Shown in pieces: positions 6,154-9,177 of a stretch of DNA of 9,177 nt. Source of the DNA: Leptolyngbyaceae cyanobacterium CSSed165cm_216 (GTDB lineage: Bacteria > Cyanobacteriota > Cyanobacteriia > Phormidesmidales > Phormidesmidaceae); the NCBI GenBank assembly GCA_007135385.1, contig SLIY01000352.1:1-9177 (forward strand), in the 5' to 3' direction. Under the pieces are notes generated by a model. The model was not told the origin of the DNA, did no database searches, and saw only the letters and a program-made list of their open reading frames with translations. Within the stretch, counting starts at the first letter, position 1, and each line of letters begins with the position of its first letter. Both the position numbers and the translations under genes were made by a program.

Positions 6154-6170
6154 CGGTGCTGGGTGTTGGG
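6154..6170. repeat. Single copy related to the 4091-4152 repeat
   Basis: CGGTGCTGGGTGTTGGG matches CGGTACTGGGTGCTGCG (4120-4136) at 14 of 17 positions. The two loci bracket the yihY-cysC pair. Such GGTGCTGGGT-type runs look like a dispersed intergenic repeat family. Confidence 0.55.
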
Positions 6171-6182
6171 TTCTAGGGGGCA

Positions 6183-6212
6183 GGTATCAGGAGTGGTTAG
6201 ACGACTGATACC
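6183..6212 (+). terminator. Perfect 8-bp inverted repeat downstream of cysC
   Basis: GGTATCAG (6183-6190) and CTGATACC (6205-6212) form a perfect 8-bp stem with a 14-nt loop, 75 nt after the cysC stop. A run of G before and C after could lengthen it with a small bulge. No T-tract follows, so it may be an RNA 3'-end stabiliser or a protein site rather than a terminator. Confidence 0.35.
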
Positions 6213-6253
6213 CCAGAGTATAGGCCCCAGAGTGTAAGCCCCAGAGGATTAGG
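6211..6253. repeat. 14-nt tandem repeat, three units
   Basis: CCCCAGAGTATAGG (6211-6224), CCCCAGAGTGTAAG (6225-6238) and CCCCAGAGGATTAGG (6239-6253, one base longer). The first unit shares its leading CC with the right arm of the preceding inverted repeat. It is in non-coding sequence between cysC and the large membrane protein gene. Confidence 0.75.
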
Positions 6254-6314
6254 ACTCGCTGGCGTCATCCTGGGGGCTGGTAATTTGGCGGGTGGCACGC
6301 TACCTGGATGGGGG

Positions 6315-6355
6315 GTGAGGTACCGTAAATATAACGGTTGCCTCACTTTTCTCTT
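6315..6355 (+). terminator. Hairpin plus T-rich tract immediately before the large CDS
   Basis: GTGAGG (6315-6320) pairs with CCTCAC (6341-6346), and ACCGT (6322-6326) pairs with ACGGT (6334-6338), giving 11 base pairs with a small asymmetric internal loop and a 7-nt AT-rich apical loop. TTTTCTCTT (6347-6355) follows and then the ATG. The structure is that of an intrinsic terminator, but it sits exactly where the ribosome site should be, and no Shine-Dalgarno is visible. It may end read-through from cysC, act as an attenuator, or mask the start codon region. Confidence 0.5.
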
Positions 6356-9177
6356 ATGGATGCCTCTGGTCTATCTTCTGCTGTCATTGCCGCCTTGATT
6401 GTGGGGCTACTGCTGGCGTTTGCTTGCCAACTGCTGTTGGCCGGGTTGGGGGTTGCTTTGGGGTTGACCCTATGGGGGCGGTCCTTGACCTCTGGGGCGG
6501 AAGTTAGGGCCGTAGACAACTACGCCCCTGAAGCCAGCGGCTCGGCATCGGCAGCAGAGGAGTCCTCGGCGGCTGGTCTGTCCCTAGGACGGGTGGGCCT
6601 GGTGGTGGGGCTGGGGTCGCTGCTCACGATCAACGGTGTGGTGTTTATCGCCTGCTACCTGGCGGTGCGATTTTGCGATCCGGATGAGGTCTATGCCGGG
6701 GCCATTTTGGGCCTGATGATTTGGGCGGCCTACGCCCTGGTGATGACCTGGCTGAGTGCTCGCACCGCAAATTCAGTGGTGGGGCTGGTGGTGAGTTCGG
6801 CGGTGGCCGGTCTGCGCCAGGTGTTTGAGGGGGCGCGATCGCTGTGGCAAGCTACCCTAGGGCGTCCAGAACAACCCTTGGATGCCTCTGAGACTGGCGA
6901 TTTGGTGCGTCAGGAAATGGCGGCGGCCTTGGATAAGCTCGACATCCCGGCTTTGATTGAAGATTATGTGGACACCCAATTGCCCACCACCCAGCCCCCG
7001 CCGGTAGACACCCTGCCCAGCTTATTCCAGCAGTTGCTTCAGGAAACAGGCCCGCTGCTGCTGCCCCAAGATCCAGAGGCCGAGTCGGAGATTCGTGGCA
7101 CTGTAGCTCAGTGGGTGGCTCAGCAGGAGGGGATTCCTGAAACGGCGGTACCTGACTTGGTGGACCAGCTAACGACGATTTGGCAACACCAGATTAGGCG
7201 GCCAAACTCTAATCTACGCCGCTTAGAACTGCGGCTGAGCACGGCTAATCTGGAAGATCTGAGCCCTGAGCAGTTGCGACAATGGTTCACTGACGTTAAG
7301 CAGGAGACCGAGCAGGGATCGGTCGCAGCGCCTGACTCGCCCACCGCAACTGATCCTGCGTCCCAGATGGACACCGACACCGATGCTGACACCGATGCGA
7401 ATCCCGGCCTGATGGCCCAGGGACTGGCAACAGTGAGTCGTCAGCTAAAACGCACCCTGCGGCAGCGGCTGGATTTAAGTGATCTGGATGTGCAGACCGT
7501 TTGGAGTCAAATTAGCCCACTGCTATCAGAATGGCTGGCTGGGGATCAGCATGCTCCCCCGGCATTGACCAGCTCGACCGTGCAAGACGATGTGGAAGAC
7601 TATCTAAGTACAGTGCCCCCCTGGCGGTTTGCCCCAGAGATTTTAGAGCCGGAGTTTCGCCAGGTGTTGGTGGACCCGGATGCCGATGCAGACTTGGTCA
7701 AGGGCCAGGTGGCGGCCTTAACTCGCGATCATTTAGTTGACAGCCTGGAACAGCGGGAAGACTTGTCCCACCAGCAGGTTCAAAGCATCGCCACGACCCT
7801 AGAGACAGTGCGACAGTCGGTGCTGGCTACCCTGGACGGCGATGGAGAGCCCCTTGCCAAGGCTGATGTGGCTACCCTGCACCAGGGGTTAGAAAACTAT
7901 TTGCGCTACACCAACCTGGGCCAAATTACCCCAGACACCCTGGAGCAAAAGCTGGCGGCCCTGACCGTCGATCTTACCCCCGCCCAGTTGAAACAGACCC
8001 ATCTACCGATGGATACCCTGACTGACATTCTGCACCGGCGGCGGGGACTGGACCCCGATCAGGCCGACCAGTGGCTGCGTCACTTGGAACAATGTTGGCA
8101 GCAGCGTTCTGGCGAGGGGGAAACCCTCACCACCGCAGACATCACCACAGCGACGGATCTTGTCCGTCAGGCGATCGCGGCGGGTACCCCCAATGACGAC
8201 CTGCTGCCTACCCTAGACGCGGAACTGGGGTCACCCCAACGGGCGCGTCAGGCCCTGATGCAGATTGACTGGCCCACGGTGCGCTCGCCCCTCCTCCAGC
8301 AACTCGACACCTCCCCCGAGACGGTGGATAACACCCTGCAGCAACTGCAATCCACCCTAGTCACTACCCTCAACCCACCCCGTCGCTGGGTTGTGCGCCA
8401 GGCGGATGTGGCCCAAGATCTCGGGTCTAATCTGATGGACTATCTGGTCCACAGCCCAGTTGACCAACTGTCTCCCCAGGCCATAGGCCGTAACCTGACC
8501 TGGCTGCTGCGCCATTCTAGCCTCAGCCAGAACCCCCTGGAAGGGTTCCAGTCAGCCCTGATGGAGGAGGTGAATCGCCTAGACTGGGACGCCTTGCAAC
8601 AGGCCCTGATGCAACGTAAAGACCTGGCAGTCGATCAGATTAGGGCCATTTTAGACCAGCTCAAGTCGATTCTGGGCCAGGGCCGCGATCGCACCCAAGC
8701 CCTGCTAGCGCTGGTTTTAGAACAGGCCCAAGGGGCCTGGCATCAGGCTAGTCAGATTGACCTCGACCGCAATCGGCTGAAGGCCGATCTGCAGGCGCTC
8801 TGGCAAAATCCCCCGGCCGCCCTAGCTGGCTTGACCAACCCTCTGGCCCTGCTTGATCAGTCTGGTCATTTATCCGACACCCTAGCCGACCTGAGCCAGG
8901 ACCTGTTGGATCAAGTGCTGGCCGCCCAGGGGCAGGTGTCGGATACGGTACAAATCCAGGCCCAAGGATTTAAGACCTGGGTGCGATCGCGCCTGGAAGC
9001 CGTAGAAGACGATGTTCAAGCCCGTCAGCAAGCCGTCAAACGCATCGCCCTGAATCGGATCAATGACGCCCGAGGGGTGGTTGCTGCTGCCGCCTGGTGG
9101 CTGGTCGCGATCGCCCTCACCTCAGCCACCACCGCTACCCTCGCTGGCGTAGTGGCCGTTATCGGTCTGGCAGAGGC
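6356..9177 (+). CDS. Large membrane protein with degenerate helical repeats, N-terminal 940 residues (continues past window)
   Basis: An unbroken frame from ATG 6356 to the right edge; the stop is outside. I do not recognise it as a named family. Architecture: hydrophobic segment(s) at 9-40, a low-complexity Ala/Ser linker at 58-75, membrane segments at about 80-104 and 113-133, an amphipathic stretch at 140-165, a soluble region of about 750 residues, and another strongly hydrophobic region at 908-938 just before the edge. The soluble region contains at least six gapless-aligning copies of a helix pair with consensus L-x3-L-x2-R-x-D-L-S-P-E-x-V-x3-L-x-Q-L, with anchor residues at V250, L364, L460, L555, V642 and L747. 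Between copies there is a second, related SPE/SPQ-capped helix (303-305, 427-429, 525-527, 706-708). An Asp/Thr-rich spacer lies at 339-347. The composition is Gln- and Leu-rich with few Cys and no recognisable catalytic motif. A scaffolding or envelope-associated role is possible but unproven. Five HIP1 octamers lie within it. Confidence 0.88.
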   Translation, partial: MDASGLSSAVIAALIVGLLLAFACQLLLAGLGVALGLTLWGRSLTSGAEVRAVDNYAPEASGSASAAEESSAAGLSLGRVGLVVGLGSLLTINGVVFIACYLAVRFCDPDEVYAGAILGLMIWAAYALVMTWLSARTANSVVGLVVSSAVAGLRQVFEGARSLWQATLGRPEQPLDASETGDLVRQEMAAALDKLDIPALIEDYVDTQLPTTQPPPVDTLPSLFQQLLQETGPLLLPQDPEAESEIRGTVAQWVAQQEGIPETAVPDLVDQLTTIWQHQIRRPNSNLRRLELRLSTANLEDLSPEQLRQWFTDVKQETEQGSVAAPDSPTATDPASQMDTDTDADTDANPGLMAQGLATVSRQLKRTLRQRLDLSDLDVQTVWSQISPLLSEWLAGDQHAPPALTSSTVQDDVEDYLSTVPPWRFAPEILEPEFRQVLVDPDADADLVKGQVAALTRDHLVDSLEQREDLSHQQVQSIATTLETVRQSVLATLDGDGEPLAKADVATLHQGLENYLRYTNLGQITPDTLEQKLAALTVDLTPAQLKQTHLPMDTLTDILHRRRGLDPDQADQWLRHLEQCWQQRSGEGETLTTADITTATDLVRQAIAAGTPNDDLLPTLDAELGSPQRARQALMQIDWPTVRSPLLQQLDTSPETVDNTLQQLQSTLVTTLNPPRRWVVRQADVAQDLGSNLMDYLVHSPVDQLSPQAIGRNLTWLLRHSSLSQNPLEGFQSALMEEVNRLDWDALQQALMQRKDLAVDQIRAILDQLKSILGQGRDRTQALLALVLEQAQGAWHQASQIDLDRNRLKADLQALWQNPPAALAGLTNPLALLDQSGHLSDTLADLSQDLLDQVLAAQGQVSDTVQIQAQGFKTWVRSRLEAVEDDVQARQQAVKRIALNRINDARGVVAAAAWWLVAIALTSATTATLAGVVAVIGLAE
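7370..7399 (+). repeat. In-frame 12-bp duplication encoding an Asp/Thr-rich spacer
   Basis: GACACCGATGCT (7376-7387) and GACACCGATGCG (7388-7399) are near-perfect tandem copies, preceded by a half copy GACACC (7370-7375). They encode DTDTDADTDA inside the large membrane protein, at a linker between repeat units one and two. Because 12 is a multiple of 3, copy-number change would not break the frame. Confidence 0.7.

Larger units (their letters stand above)
651..9114. repeat. HIP1 octamers (GCGATCGC), ten dispersed copies
   Basis: Perfect GCGATCGC sites begin at 651, 1260, 1778, 4504, 5846, 6835, 8171, 8685, 8983 and 9107. About 0.14 would be expected in this length at even base frequencies. 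This highly iterated palindrome is characteristic of many cyanobacterial genomes and supports the taxonomic placement. Nine copies are in coding sequence and one (1260) is intergenic; none lies in recA or the protease gene. Confidence 0.9.

Noticed and set aside
7120..7740. Short open frames (minus 7120-7392, plus 7531-7740) inside the large CDS
   Set aside because: Both lie within the uninterrupted 940-codon frame and have compositions typical of shadow frames in GC-rich DNA.
7835..7872. EF-hand-like calcium loop at DGDGEPLAKAD in the large protein
   Set aside because: Positions 1 and 3 fit, but the Gly at position 6 and the acidic residue at position 12 of an EF-hand loop are absent, and no flanking EF-hand helices are evident.

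Overview
This window comes from a cyanobacterial chromosome. The clearest evidence is ten copies of the HIP1 octamer GCGATCGC in 9.2 kb. A RecA of cyanobacterial type, a cyanobacterial-style LexA box in front of it and an AAA-less FtsH-like protease agree with this. Base composition is fairly GC-rich. I see no tRNA, rRNA, CRISPR array, transposase or phage gene, so this looks like ordinary chromosome.

Layout from left to right. (1) 1-1140, minus strand: the N-terminal 380 residues of an exported protein whose C-terminus lies outside the window. (2) 1141-1366: divergent intergenic region with a candidate promoter and inverted repeat. (3) 1367-1918, plus: a stand-alone macro domain protein, probably an O-acetyl-ADP-ribose deacetylase or ADP-ribosyl hydrolase. 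(4) 1979-3055, minus, convergent with the macro gene: recA, with a LexA-box-like operator overlapping its likely promoter. (5) 3212-4047, minus: a two-gene unit of a membrane-anchored M41-type zinc protease lacking the AAA+ domain, followed 11 nt later by a previously unlisted 40-residue single-pass membrane microprotein. (6) 4048-4419: intergenic region with a 15-nt tandem repeat, an 11-bp perfect tandem duplication and a 10-bp palindrome. (7) 4420-5472 and 5560-6108, plus: a YihY-family inner-membrane protein and cysC (APS kinase). (8) 6109-6355: repeat-rich intergenic region ending in a hairpin plus T-rich tract directly before the next start codon. (9) 6356-9177, plus: the first 940 residues of a very large membrane protein, open at the window edge.

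The genes do not form one pathway. RecA (repair) and the macro domain protein (ADP-ribose metabolism) are housekeeping or stress functions. The protease and microprotein form a plausible membrane quality-control pair. CysC activates sulfate (APS to PAPS), with no other sulfate genes in view.

The most interesting object is the large protein at the right end. It has N-terminal and C-terminal membrane segments and a soluble middle of about 750 residues containing at least six degenerate copies of a roughly 95-residue, apparently helical unit. I do not recognise it as a named family. Second in interest is the protease-microprotein pair next to recA.
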